A stretch of DNA of 64,000 nt from Wurfbainia villosa (Eukaryota > Streptophyta > Magnoliopsida > Zingiberales > Zingiberaceae), in assembly GCA_025175895.1 (NCBI GenBank), contig CM045997.1, forward strand, positions 108,486,479 through 108,550,478, read 5' to 3'. Position numbers and translations under genes: made by a program. How positions within the stretch are numbered: the first letter of the stretch is position 1; every line of letters starts with the position of its first letter. Positions 1 through 10,860 of the stretch are shown here, one piece after another. Below the pieces are notes generated by a model. The model ran no database searches, had not been told where the DNA came from, and saw nothing but the letters and a program-made list of their open reading frames with translations.

Positions 1-1748
1 AAGTGATCCATGCGAAAGCAAACTCGTATAAAATAAATTTCTCTAAACCAAACCTATCTTATAGGAGAGGATTACCTTTGTTGCGTGCCCCTTGTTAATC
101 CCGCTTTTCCTTTCGGTTTGTTGGATCTTTAGCACGTTCAAGTGTCCGTGCCTCTATACGTATCCACACGAGCACGCTCTTGTCTCACAAAAGGAAAACT
201 AGAAGAGCTCTCCTTTACTTCTTGCTAGAGAAGTCCCTAAAGGAGAGGAAGAGAGGGAAAAGGAGAAAGGAAGAAGAAGACTCCTCTTCTTGCTAGCCTA
301 CACTCACAAACCCACACAACTAAAGCTTCCACCGAGCTCTCTCACAACCACAACACCAAAAACTCTATATGGCCGGCCACTCCATGGAGCCTTTTATAGG
401 GTTGGAAAAAACCCTTCCACCTCCTTCACATTCAATGCAATCCATTGCATTGAGACACACTCAAAAAGGATTTGGCTTCCTTGTTTGGCCGGCCACTTAA
501 GGAGACAAAACCATTTTGTTTCCTTCCACCTTAACTAGCTTAGGTGGCATGCTTATGTGGCATTCTTATGTGGCATTCATGCATGTTGAATTAATCTTAT
601 TAATTCAATTAAGCTTATGTTATCATATTGAATTAATCTTATTAAATCAATAAGGTAACATATTGAATTAATCTCATTAAATCAATTAGCTAAAATTCTC
701 ATTAAGCTTAAAGTCCAAAAACCATTTTGTACTTAAGCTTATTCCCATATTATTCTAGTCAAACTAGAATACTCTAATTCCTCTAATTATCATGCTCTTT
801 GTGTGTGACCCTATAGGCTCTCATAACGTTGGCAGTGGACCTAAACTCTTTTAGATACACAAGCAATGAGCGGCATCTAGCAATACATCATTGCTACCCA
901 AGTTACGAGATAAGTCAAGATCCGACTAACCTTTGTGACTACTATAATATATGGCCGTGTCCTTCTATCCTTGATATCAGTTGATCAATGAGGCATAGGA
1001 CCGTGTCATCCTCGATCAATCTATGTGTTTCTTGATCCCTGAGTAAACTAACTCAAACAAATGAGCTCAATATCTCATATTGACTCATTCGAGCATGGCC
1101 ATGCATTTTAGTAGTTCTACTCAATCAAGGGGCCCACCGATATCACTCCCGTCATATGGAAGGGATAGATCCCATCTACATCACTCACATCCCTCCGCAT
1201 AATTTGTTACATACCCAGTAATCGCCTTTATGGTCCACCCTGTTACGGGTGACGTTTGACGATACCAAAGTACATAACTCCTTATATAGGGAACCGTAGT
1301 GACTTCAGGTCTAAGGACTATTCATACCAATAGTCACATGAGAAAGTTTATGACACTCATAACGATCCATGAAACTTTCTCATGGCGGGTCAGTTCAGTA
1401 TATATTCTCCAATATATACCCATGTGTCAACTTGATATCATATATCCATGACTTGTGAGATCAAGTCATCAATTGACCTACATGCTAGTCTTTATGTATT
1501 AATATTGCCCTTGCATATTAATACTCGACTAGAACATTTAGGAAAGTGTTCTCTCTGACCTCTCATAATCATTACGCAATTGATGTCTTTGTAGATAAGA
1601 ACCTACTTTTCTAGGGCATTATTATATTTAAATTAGGCGGCACAAGCAAGATGTAAATATAATAACCAATCCTTTGCCTTTATAGAATATGATACAAAAT
1701 GTTCCCTATTCAACCATCACATGATTGGTTCTAGGGCTTTAACTAACA
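1..1748 (-). repeat. Copia-1 3' LTR (partial)
   Basis: It aligns with 6904-8666 over its whole length and ends in the same ...ctaaca. The first roughly 58 bp seen in the other copy are outside the window. A TATA-like ctataaaag on the minus strand lies at about 391-400. The two LTR copies differ by many 1-2 bp length changes as well as substitutions, which is unusual (see findings). The short open frame at 290-538 is LTR sequence and not a gene. Confidence 0.93.
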
Positions 1749-1760
1749 ATCTCCCACTAG
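1749..1760 (-). other. Copia-1 polypurine tract
   Basis: The plus strand reads atctcccacta immediately after the 3' LTR edge. On the minus strand this is a tagtgggagat purine run abutting the LTR's TGTTAG start. It is the expected plus-strand primer of a copia element read on the minus strand. Confidence 0.8.
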
Positions 1761-1789
1761 CACTAGTACTAATCACTATGATATCTAAT

Positions 1790-2440
1790 ACCTAGTGACC
1801 TAGTGTGACCATCATGCTTCCTCTGTGCCAAAGCCTTGGTCAATAGATCTGCGATGTTAGCTTACAGCTGCATATCCTCACATCTCCTCTATCGATGATC
1901 TCTCGAATGAGATGGAAGCGCCCATGATATGTGTTTGGTCGTGATGTGATCGAGGTTCCTTAGCACGTGCAATAGCCCCATTGTTGTCACAATAGAGGTC
2001 TATTGGATCTGCAATGCTAGGAACTACCCCAAGTTCAGCGATGAACTTGCGAGCCAAAGCGACCTCCTTTCTTTGCATCGGATCTTGCAATATACTCGGC
2101 ACATTGTAGAATCGGCAAGCGTGTCCTGCTTGAACTCTTCCGACTCGGCTCCACCATTCAGGCAAAACACATACCCGATTGCGATCTATAGTCATCCTTG
2201 TGCATTTGGAAGCTTGCATCACTTTGTAACCCTTCTGATTAGCTCCTCATTGCCTCAAATATCAGGAAATATTCTTTCGTTCTTCGTAAGTACTTAAGAA
2301 TATTTTTGATTGCTATCCGATGACTTTCACTGGATCTCGATGGTATCTACTCGTCATGCTCAAAGCATCTGAGGCGTCAGAGTACAAAGCATGGCGTGCA
2401 TGATAGACCCTATAGGCGATGCATAAGGGATCTTATCCAT
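1790..2440 (-). pseudogene. Copia-1 RNase H region (broken)
   Basis: Minus-strand frames carry copia RNase H pieces, including DLYCDNNGAIA (DNSGA-type motif) and HITTKHI near the end of the domain. Phrases such as CTDAS further upstream lie in another frame. Several stops and frame changes split the domain, so no single product can be read. It lies between the reverse transcriptase remnant and the 3' LTR, the normal place for the end of copia pol. Confidence 0.75.
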
Positions 2441-2499
2441 GCGATCTCTCTCCTCCTTAGAAGAGGACATTGAGTCTTGAAAGACTCACACCATGTGAT

Positions 2500-3453
2500 A
2501 AAAAAACCCTTTCTTAGAATTTTGCATAGCAAAGCGATCTACTTTATCAATGTATGTACTCGACTTAGGCCAAGTAATCTTCTAGATCTATCTCTATAGA
2601 TCTTGATGCCTAGAATATAGGCGACTTCACCTAAGTCCTTCATCGAGAAACAATTCCTAACCACATCTTCATTTGGGTGAGGAATATCATTTCCGATGAG
2701 AAGTATGTCATCTACATACAAGACAAGAAATACAATTGTGCTCCCACTATTTCTCTTGTAGACACAAGGCTCATCTTCATTCTTGATGAAACCAAACTCT
2801 TTGATTGCATCATCGAATCGAAGATTCCAGCTTCGAGAGGCTTGCTTTAGTCCATAAATGGACCTTTGCAGTTTGCATACCTTTCCAGGATGCTTTGGAT
2901 CTTAAAAACCCTCAGGCGGTGGAATGTACACATCCTTGAGTAGCTGTCCATTCGAGCGGTTTTGACATCCATCTGCCAGATCTCATAATCATGGTAGGGT
3001 CAATAGCAAGTATGATCCGAATGGATTTAAGCATCATAGTGAAAAGGTTTCTTCATAGTCAATACCATGAATTTGTTTGAATCTTTTAGCCACCAATCTA
3101 CCTTTATAGGTATGCTTATTACCATCCATGTCAGTCTTTACTTTAAAGACCCACTTACACCCAATGGGTTTTACCCCTTCAGGTGGATCAACCAAAGTCC
3201 ATACTTGGTTAGTGTACATGGATTCCATTTCGGATCTCATGGCCTCTAGCCATTTCTCGGAATCTGGGCTCATCATAGCTTCTTGATAGGATGTAGGCTC
3301 ATCAAGATCGACAAGCAATACTTCACCGTTGTCAGTCAAGAGAAAAGAATATCTCTCGGGTTGACGACGGATCCTATTAGATCTACGAAGAGGTTGGTCT
3401 ACTTGAACAGGTGTTTGCTCCACAACTCTTTGGGCAACAAATTCCTCATCCAC
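2500..3453 (-). pseudogene. Copia-1 reverse transcriptase (broken)
   Basis: Two main minus-strand segments remain. 3453-3034 has the N-terminal part, with MYTNQVWTLVDPPEGVKPIG and GCKWVFKVKTD, the typical start of copia RT. 2721-2539 has the catalytic MYVDDILLIGND followed by MKDLGEVAYILGIKIYRD. The sequence between them is recognisable only by moving between frames. The YVDD box itself is intact. Insertions and deletions of 1-2 bp dominate the damage, as in the LTR pair. Confidence 0.85.
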
Positions 3454-3459
3454 AACACT

Positions 3460-4400
3460 TTATGGTGCCTGTTCATTTTCCATCGAAGCCTTAGTGTTAT
3501 CATCATCTTGAACTTCTTCAAGATGAATTTTACTCCCACTAGTATTTCTAGAAATAAATTCTCTTTCTAGAAAGACAGCATTTCTGGCAACAAACACCTT
3601 GCCAAGTGTGGGATTGTAAAAGTAATATCCCTTAGTTTCCTTGGGATATCCTACAAAATAACACTTATCTGATTTGGGTCCTAGTTTATCCGAGACTTGG
3701 CGTCTAACGTAAGCTTCACAACCCCAAATCTTTATAAAAGACATTTTGGGACTCTTCGGTCCATATGTATATGGTGTCTTTTCTCACGGCTTTTGATGGA
3801 GCAGCGATTAAGTGTAAGCGGTGTCTCTAGAGCTAAACCCCAAAAGGAAGTAGGTAGATCGATCGGCTCATCATTGATCGTACCATATCTAATAAATCAC
3901 GATTTCTCCTCTCGGATACACCATTCCATTGTGGTGTTCGGTGGAGTGAGTTGGGATATTATCCACACTCGGCCAGTGATCACGAAACTCTTGACTAAGG
4001 TATTCACCACCTCGATCTGATCAAGTAGCTTAATACGCTTACCAAGTTGGTTTTGTACTTCATTCTTGAATTCTTTGAACTTTTCAAAGGATTGACTTAT
4101 GTCTCATCAAATATAAGTAGCCAAATCTACTCATATCATCGTGAAAGTAATAAAGTACTTATAGCCTCCTCTCAAGCCCGACATTGAAAGGGCCACATAC
4201 ATCAGTATGTATGAGTCCTAACAAATCCGTCGCTCTCTCGCCATGTCCACTAAATGGAGTTTTAGTCATCTTTCCTAAAAGACAAGACTCGCATACCTCA
4301 TATGATTCAAAATCAAATGAGTCCAATAATCCATCTTTATGGAGTTGGGATATGCGTTTTTCATTTATGTGACCTAGCGGCGATGCGGAGATATATGTTT
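3460..4400 (-). pseudogene. Copia-1 integrase (broken)
   Basis: The best-preserved piece is the integrase C-terminal part at 3744-3460, containing IKIWGCEAYVRR, KCYFVGYPKETKGYYFY and VFVARNAVFLE, standard copia integrase signatures. The catalytic core and its zinc-binding end are spread over 3750-4400 in several frames. Repeated frameshifts mean no DDE domain can be read through. Confidence 0.75.
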
Positions 4401-4880
4401 AGTTCAAATCATTCGATTTGAACCGTTTGGTATTTACGTTATAAATTGGGTTATCTAAATCTAGAACATAGAGACCATTCATAAGTGGTGCATTACAATA
4501 GAACATTTCATTTAAATAAATGGAACAACATTTGTCCTTTATTATAAAAGAAAAGTTTTTCTTGTCTAAACAAGATACAGAAATTATGTTCTTTGTTAAT
4601 GCGGGTACATAGAAGCACTCCTCTAGTTCTAAGATAAGCCCAATGGGCAAAGACAAAGAATATGTTCCTACAGCTACAGCAGCAACTTTTGCGCCATTGC
4701 CTACTCGTAGGTCCACTTCACCCTTTGCCATTATTCTACTATTTCTCAATCCCTGCACATTAGTACAAATGTGAGATGCACATCCGGTATCTAATACCCA
4801 TGTAGAAGAAATAGATAGATTAACTTCTATAACGTGTATACCTGAGGCAGTAGTCCCACTTCTCTTGTTCTTTACTTCCT
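4399..4880 (-). pseudogene. Copia-1 protease / GAG-pre-integrase region
   Basis: The minus strand encodes WVLDTGCASHICTNVQGLRN. The aspartic-protease D-T-G is at 4783-4791, and the frame continues through 4758-4399 with VDLRVGNGAKVAAVAVG and LELEECFYVPALTKNIISVS. This is the usual copia protease followed by the linker into GAG-pre-integrase. The segment is open, but its joins to gag and integrase are broken. Confidence 0.85.
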
Positions 4881-5666
4881 CAAGGTAGACTTTGCAGTTC
4901 CGCTTCCAGTGTCGATCTCACCACATGATGGAAGCGATCCCTTCCTTAGGTACTTTACCTTTACCCTTTGAAGTGGATGAATTGGCCTTGCCTTTGGCTT
5001 GGGTCTTACCCTTGCCTTTGCGCTTACCTTTGCCCTTCTTGACCATTAGTACATTACTAACTTTCTTCTTGAGATTTGGTTCAGTGATTCTTAACATCTT
5101 TGAGAATCTCGAGCAAAGGTTTATCAATTTCATTCATGTTATAATTCATGGCGAATTGATTGTATGCTTAAAGCGATTGCAGGATAACATCAGTTGCCAA
5201 TTCTTGGCTCAGTGGAAAACCTAGTCTTTCAAGGTTCTCAACGTACCCAATCATTTTGAGTACGTGAGTTCCTACAGGTGTTCCTTCTTGCATCTTGCAT
5301 GCAAAAAGAGCTTTAGACACTTCAAAACGCTCGTGCCTAGCTTGTCCTTGATATAGTTGTTTCAGGTGCTCAACCATATCATAGGCATCCATGTTCTCAT
5401 GTTGCTTCTGAAGCTCAGAGTTCATGGTGGCAAGCATAAGGCATGACACATCCATCGTCATCTTGATGCTTCTTATAAGCATCCTTTTCAGCACAGTGGC
5501 GCATGGGCGGGTGTTTGAGGATAGCCTGCTCTAGGACATATAGTTTGCGTTCTTGCTTGAGGATAATCCTCAAGTTCCTATACCAGTCAAGAAAATTTGC
5601 TCCATTGAGCTTGTCCTTCTCAAGGACAGATCGCAAGTTGAGGGGGTGCGACGTGTTAGATGACAT
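4880..5666 (-). pseudogene. Copia-1 gag (broken)
   Basis: An ATG at 5666-5664 opens MSSNTSHPLNLRSVLEKDKL and continues NGANFLDWYRNLRIILKQER, a typical plant copia gag start. The frame shifts at about 5490 into the capsid-like part (DMVEHLKQLYQGQAR, QEGTPVGTHVLKMI). A lysine/glycine-rich basic stretch follows at about 5070-4960, then the end of a CCHC knuckle (HWKRNC) at about 4900. Gag would form the virus-like particle around element RNA. At least two frameshifts and several stops separate the parts. Confidence 0.85.
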
Positions 5667-6831
5667 GGTGATCTACAACATTAAAATGCAAAGTTAAGTA
5701 TCATACCTAAATCATTTAATTAGGCCTTTAATTAAATGAGGCTCCCACTAAATTCTCATAGCTACTATTTAGCTATAAATTTATATGGGATAAAGATCCA
5801 CATCATAATTGTCTTGAGTTAGCTTTGGCTAATCGCCCAAGGCGTAGTATATAATTAGGTAGGCAATCTTTTGCCAATTACATCTGATGTAACTCTTTAA
5901 TAGCTTTGGTTAAGTTTTAGATTAGTTTAGTGTTTATTCCTAAACCGACTTCGGTGTGGCGAGGCACGAGGGCCTTCTTGGATATCGAACAGCGACCACT
6001 TCTAAGACAAAGTGATGTTGAAATCACACAAAACTAATGTTAACACTTATGTTCAAAGCTAATATATGCCTCTACTTTCTTAACCAATTAAGAAAACACT
6101 TAATTAAGTCTTAACCAAGGTTTGATGGCGGGACATCACGATTGTCCACTCGCACCCCTCCAAGATAAAATGCATTGCTTTGCTTTGGCAAACCCAATAA
6201 CAAATGATCGAGGAAGTAGTGAGTACCAACTTTGGTAGGCATATAGTTTAGACTTATTAAGAAATAAACATGTATCATATACATATTAGCATACATCACA
6301 TATAAGCTAAACTAATCATGCATCACATACAAGCTAAACTAACATGCATCACATACATATTAAACTAACGTGTCATGGTTATGGCCCTTATTCTACAATC
6401 TTCTCAAGCCAATGAAAAGATTGATTGGTCAACCTAGGGATAGCATCTTCTCCTAAGTGCTTCCTTTTGGTTGTCTTGTGTGTTGACTTCCTCCTTGTAA
6501 CCTCATCTTCCAATGGACCCTCCATCCTTGTTTTGTACATTACAAAAGGAGAAATACTCGAGTTACATTCGAGTCTAAAACTAATTTTACAACAAGAATA
6601 TTAGGAGAAAAGCACGACACGCAGGCCGTATTAAGAATTACAACACACAATCACAAACTTTTTGGGACTAGGCCATAACCATGCACCATGTCATTTTAAC
6701 TTTTAAAAGACATTGGATATTTTATTATGTTTGAAAATTTGCCAATGCAATTATCAACTCATAATAAAATTTATCCTACTTCTATATCACATATAAAATA
6801 GAAAACCTATTTTATACGATCTTTCATAAGT
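5667..6831. other. Copia-1 untranslated leader (no gene seen)
   Basis: About 1.16 kb lies between the primer site and the gag start. It is AT-rich with short degenerate direct repeats (acatacaagctaaacta-like at about 6300-6370). I see no conserved protein on either strand. A long 5' leader is normal for elements of this size. Confidence 0.6.
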
Positions 6832-6844
6832 GGCTCGATACCCT
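6832..6844 (-). other. Copia-1 primer-binding site (degenerate)
   Basis: The plus strand reads ggctcgataccc next to the 5' LTR edge. The complement resembles TGGTATCAGAGCC (initiator-Met tRNA 3' end) with about two changes including a lost base, the same type of damage as elsewhere in this element. Confidence 0.6.
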
Positions 6845-6845
6845 T

Positions 6846-8666
6846 TGTAGGGAAATCTCGTATGCCAAATGGCATATGCTAGAACGGAAAATAGGATCCT
6901 TCCAAGTGATCCATGCGAAAAGCAAACTCGTATAAAATAAATTTCTCTAAACCAAACCTATCTTATAGGAGAGGATTACCTTTGTTGCGTGCCCTTGTTA
7001 ATCCCGCTTTTCCTTTGGGTTTGTTGGATCTTTATGCGTTCAAGTGTCAGTGCCTCTATCGTATCCACATGAGCACGCTCTTGTCTCACAAAAGGAAAAC
7101 TAGAAGAGCTCTCCTTTACTTCTTGCTAGAAGTCCCTAAAGGAGGAAGAGAGGGAAAAAGGAGAAAGGAAGAAGAAGACTCCTCTTCTTGCTAGCCTACA
7201 CTCACAAACCCACACAACTAAAGCTTCCACCAAGCTTTCTCACAACCACAACACCAAAAACTCTATATGGACGGCCACTCCATGGAGCCTTTATAGGGTT
7301 GGAAAAACCCTTCCACCTCCTTCACATTCAATGCAATCCATTGCATTGAGACACACTCAAAGGATTTGGCTTCCTTGTTTGGCGGCCATTGGAGACAAAA
7401 CCATTTTGTTTCCTTCCACCTTAACTAGCTTAGGTGGATGCTTAGGTGGCATGCTTATGTGGCATGCTTATGTGGCATTCTTATGTGGCATTCATGCATG
7501 TTGAATTAATCTTATTAATTCAATTAAGCTTATGTTATCATATTGAATTAATCTTATTAATTCAATAAGGTAACATATTGAATTAATCTCATTAAATCAA
7601 TTAGCTAAAATTCTCATTAAGCTTAAAGTCCAAAAACCATTTTGTACTTAAGCTTATTCCCATATTATTCTAGTCAAACTAGAATACTCTAATTCCTCTA
7701 ATTATCATGCTCTTTGTGTGTGACCCTATAGGCTCTCATAACGCGTTGGCGGTGGACCTAAACTCTTTTAGATACACAAGCAATGAGCGGCATCTAGCAA
7801 TACATCATTGCTACCCAAGTTCTGAGATAAGTCAAGATCCGACTAACCTTTCCGTGACTACTATAATATATGGTGTGTCCTTCTATCCTTGATATCAGAT
7901 TGATCAATGAGGCATAGACCGTGTCATCCTCGATCAATCTGTGTTTCTTGATCCCTGAGTAAACTAACTCAAACAAATGAGCTCAATATCTCATATTGAC
8001 TCATTCGAGCATGGCCATGCGTTTTAGTAGTTCTACTCAATCAAGGGGCCCACCGATATCACTCCCGTCATATGGAAGGGATAGATCCCATCTACATCAC
8101 TCACATCCCTCCGCATAATTTGTTACATACCCGATGTCGCCTTTATGGTCACCACCATTACGGGTGGCGTTTGTGATACCAAAGTACATAACTCCTTATG
8201 TAGGGAACCGTAGTGACTTCAGGTCTAAGGACTATTCATACCAATAGTCACATGAGAAAGTTTATGACACTCATATAATGATCCATGAAACTTTCTCATG
8301 GCGGGTCAGTTCAGTATATATTCTCCAATATATACCCATGTGTCAACTTGATATCATATATCCATGACTTGTGAGATCAAGTCATCAATTGACCTACATG
8401 CTAGTCTTTATGTATTAATATTGCCCTTGCATATTAATACTCGACTAGGAACATTTAGGAAAGTGTTCTCTACAGCCTCTCATAATCAATTCTGCCAATT
8501 GATGTGCTGTAGATAAGAACCTACTTTTCTAGGGCATTATTATATTTAAATTAGCTGGCACAAGCAAGATGTAAATATAATAACTAATCCTTTGCCTTTA
8601 TAGAATATGATACAAAATGTTCCCTATTCAACCATCACATGATTGGTTCTAGGGCTTTAACTAACA
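6846..8666 (-). repeat. Copia-1 5' LTR (complete)
   Basis: An 1821-bp LTR, TG...CA. On the minus strand it begins TGTTAGTTAAAG at 8666 and ends at 6846 beside the primer site. A TATA-like ctataaag on the minus strand lies at about 7288-7297. Confidence 0.9.
7288..7297 (-). promoter_or_regulatory. TATA-like box in Copia-1 5' LTR
   Basis: The minus strand reads ccctataaagg. It is well inside the LTR and upstream (minus sense) of the gag leader, where a U3/R promoter would lie. The left LTR has the same box at about 391-400. Confidence 0.45.
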
Positions 8667-10583
8667 TCAGCACCAATTCTGGTATTGCCATCAGGAGACG
8701 ACGGTTTTGTTCTTTATACCGATGCATCTCTCCAGGGTTTAGGCACAGTATTGATGCAGCACGGTAGGGTGGTCTTTTATGCTTCTCGTCAGTTGAAGAA
8801 GCATGAGAAAAACTACCCAGTACATGATCTAGAACTAGCTGCTATTATCTTTGCCTTGAAGATTTAGAGGCATCATCTATATGGTATTACATTTGAGATT
8901 CTCACTGATCATAAGAGTCTCAAATATTTATTTACGCAGAAGGAACTCAATCTCTGACAGAGGAGATGGATGGAGTTCCTGAAGGATTATGACTGTACCA
9001 TTAGCTACCACCCAGGGAAAGCCAATGTGGTTGCCGATGCACTTAGCCGGAAGTCCCGAGGGACTTTAGCTTCCTTCCGAGTTTTAGTCACGGATTTGAT
9101 TCAGGGTTTCTCTGAGTCGGGCCTTGAGGAGCAGGGGCCGACAGAGCAGGTTATTCTGGTTACCATGGTTGCTCAGTCATCTATCCGGACGAGAGTCCGG
9201 GAGGCTCAGGCTAGTGATCAGCATTTGTAGTTTATTGGGAGCCAGATAACCTCTGGATAGCAGACTGAGTTCACCCGAGATGACGAAGGTATTATTTATT
9301 TCCGGAGCAGATTATGCGTACCTCAGTCTCACTCGGTCATGGAGGAGTTAATTCAGGAGGCTCATCGCTCTCGATTTACGATCCACCCAGGCGGAACTCG
9401 AATGTATCGAGATTTAAAGCGTTTGTATTGGTGGAACGACATGAAGAAAGACATCACAAATTTTGTTGTAAGATGTCTCGTTTGTCAACAGGTGAAAGCG
9501 GAGCACCAAAGACTAGCCGGACTACTTCAGAGGATTCATATTCCTGAGTGGAAGTGGGATCACATTACCATGGATTTTGTAGTGGGTTTGCCTAGGACAC
9601 GTCAAGGCCATGACGCGATTTGGGTAGTCATAGACCGACTAACCAAATCCGTAAACTTCTTATCGATTCGGAAGACCGACTCTTTGGATCGTTTGGCAGA
9701 GTTATATTGTTGGGAGATCATCAGATTGCATGGTGTTCCTTTGAGCATTATATCAGATAGAGATCCCCAATTCATGTCCGGTCGTGAGGCGGAGAGTCAT
9801 GCCCTTGCATTCCATCCGCAGATAGATGGATAGTTTGAGCTAACTATTCAGACACTAGAGAACTTGTTAAGGTACAGTGTTATAGATTTCGAGGGCAACT
9901 GGGAGGACCACTTGCTGTTAGTAGAATTTGCCTACAATAACAACTATTATTCGGCTATCCAAATGGTCCCGTTTGAAGCATTGTATGGTAGACAGTGTCA
10001 TACACCCACCCTTTGGGAGGAGGTTGGGGAGGCCGAGTTTCTAGGACCCCAGAAAGCTCAGCATGAGCCAGAGTTGGTTCGTACTATCAGACGTAGGATG
10101 GCAGAGGCGCAGGATCGCCAGAAGAGTTATACAGATCAGAGACGGAGACCTCTGGAGTTCTCTATTGGTGATCATGTATTCCTTCGAGTCTCACCCATGA
10201 AAGGGGTGAAGAGATTTGGCCTCCGTGGTAAGCTAGCTCCTAGATACATCGGTTCATTTGAGATTTTAGAGAGGATCGGAGCAGTCGCTTATCGCTTAGC
10301 ACTACCACCATCTTTGACGGGTATTCATAATGTGTTCCATGTGTCCATGCTGAGGAAGTATGTGCCAGACTCTACACATATTCTGTCAGATGTGTCAGGT
10401 TTCATTCAACCTGATGCTACTTACGCAGAGGTTCTGGTACGGATTCTGGACCACAAGGAACGATAGTTGCGGAATAAGATTGTGCGACTTGTCAAGGTCA
10501 GGTGGAGTAACCACACCGATGAGGAGGCTACTTGGGAGCTAGAGGAAAAGATCAGAGCTCAATACCCCCACCTGTTTACTTAA
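8667..10583 (+). pseudogene. Gypsy-A pol: RNase H, integrase, chromodomain-like end
   Basis: A single reading frame runs for 639 codons from 8667 to a TAA at 10581 with no frameshift. It is cut by six in-frame stops at 8865, 8955, 9228, 9258, 9831 and 10464. Domains in order: RNase H start FVLYTDASLQGLG; RNase H end ISYHPGKANVVADALSRK; integrase zinc region with C-L-V-C (RCLVCQQVKAEH); integrase core WDHITMDFVVGLP and SIISDRDPQFMSG; GPY/F-type and linker part VFLRVSPMKGVKRFG; NVFHVSMLRKYVPDS; a chromodomain-like tail RWSNHTDEEATWELEE. The core seems to have lost several codons between SDRDPQF and FHPQIDG. Most stops look like Gln or Trp codons changed by one transition. It would have copied and inserted the element's cDNA. 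Confidence 0.93.
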
Positions 10584-10664
10584 GGTACGTGAGATATATT
10601 TTTAGTATTTGTGGTATCTCTTACTCATTATGCATCTGAGTAGGAAATTTGGGGACCAAATTTT

Positions 10665-10678
10665 ATTAGTGGGGAGAA
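10665..10678 (+). other. Gypsy-A polypurine tract
   Basis: The purine run agtggggagaa ends directly before the LTR's TGTTAAATATG at 10679. A similar tract (gtgggggagaa) precedes the Gypsy-F LTR at 47791-47801, showing the two are related. Confidence 0.85.
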
Positions 10679-10852
10679 TGTTAAATATGAGAAATTTAAA
10701 ATACCAAAATTTAATGGCCAAAAATTAAGAAAAAATAATCCTGGAAATTTTTCAAGATTTTTAGGGAATTTTTTCGGAATTTTTCTGGATTTAAACGGGG
10801 CTTGTACGAGATTTACTGGGGAATTAATAGAAACCTAACCTAGGTTAATTCT

Positions 10853-10860
10853 TATATAAA
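10853..10860 (+). promoter_or_regulatory. TATA box of Gypsy-A LTR
   Basis: TATATAAA lies about 175 bp into the LTR with a pyrimidine-rich stretch about 50 bp downstream. It is a good candidate core promoter for the element transcript. Confidence 0.55.

Larger units (their letters stand above)
1..8666 (-). mobile_element. Copia-1: Ty1/copia LTR retrotransposon, left LTR cut by window start
   Basis: Two direct repeats of about 1.8 kb (1-1748 and 6846-8666) flank about 5.1 kb that encodes copia-order gag, protease, integrase, reverse transcriptase and RNase H on the minus strand. The right copy is therefore the 5' LTR. A polypurine tract lies beside the left LTR and a primer site resembling the initiator-Met tRNA complement lies beside the right one. 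All coding frames are broken. LTR length and overall size resemble plant Angela/Tork elements, but the lineage is inferred only from general look. The element interrupts the pol gene of Gypsy-A: the first base after its right LTR (8667) is in frame with Gypsy-A pol. The duplicated target should be tcagc (8667-8671), with the partner copy just outside the window. Confidence 0.93.
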
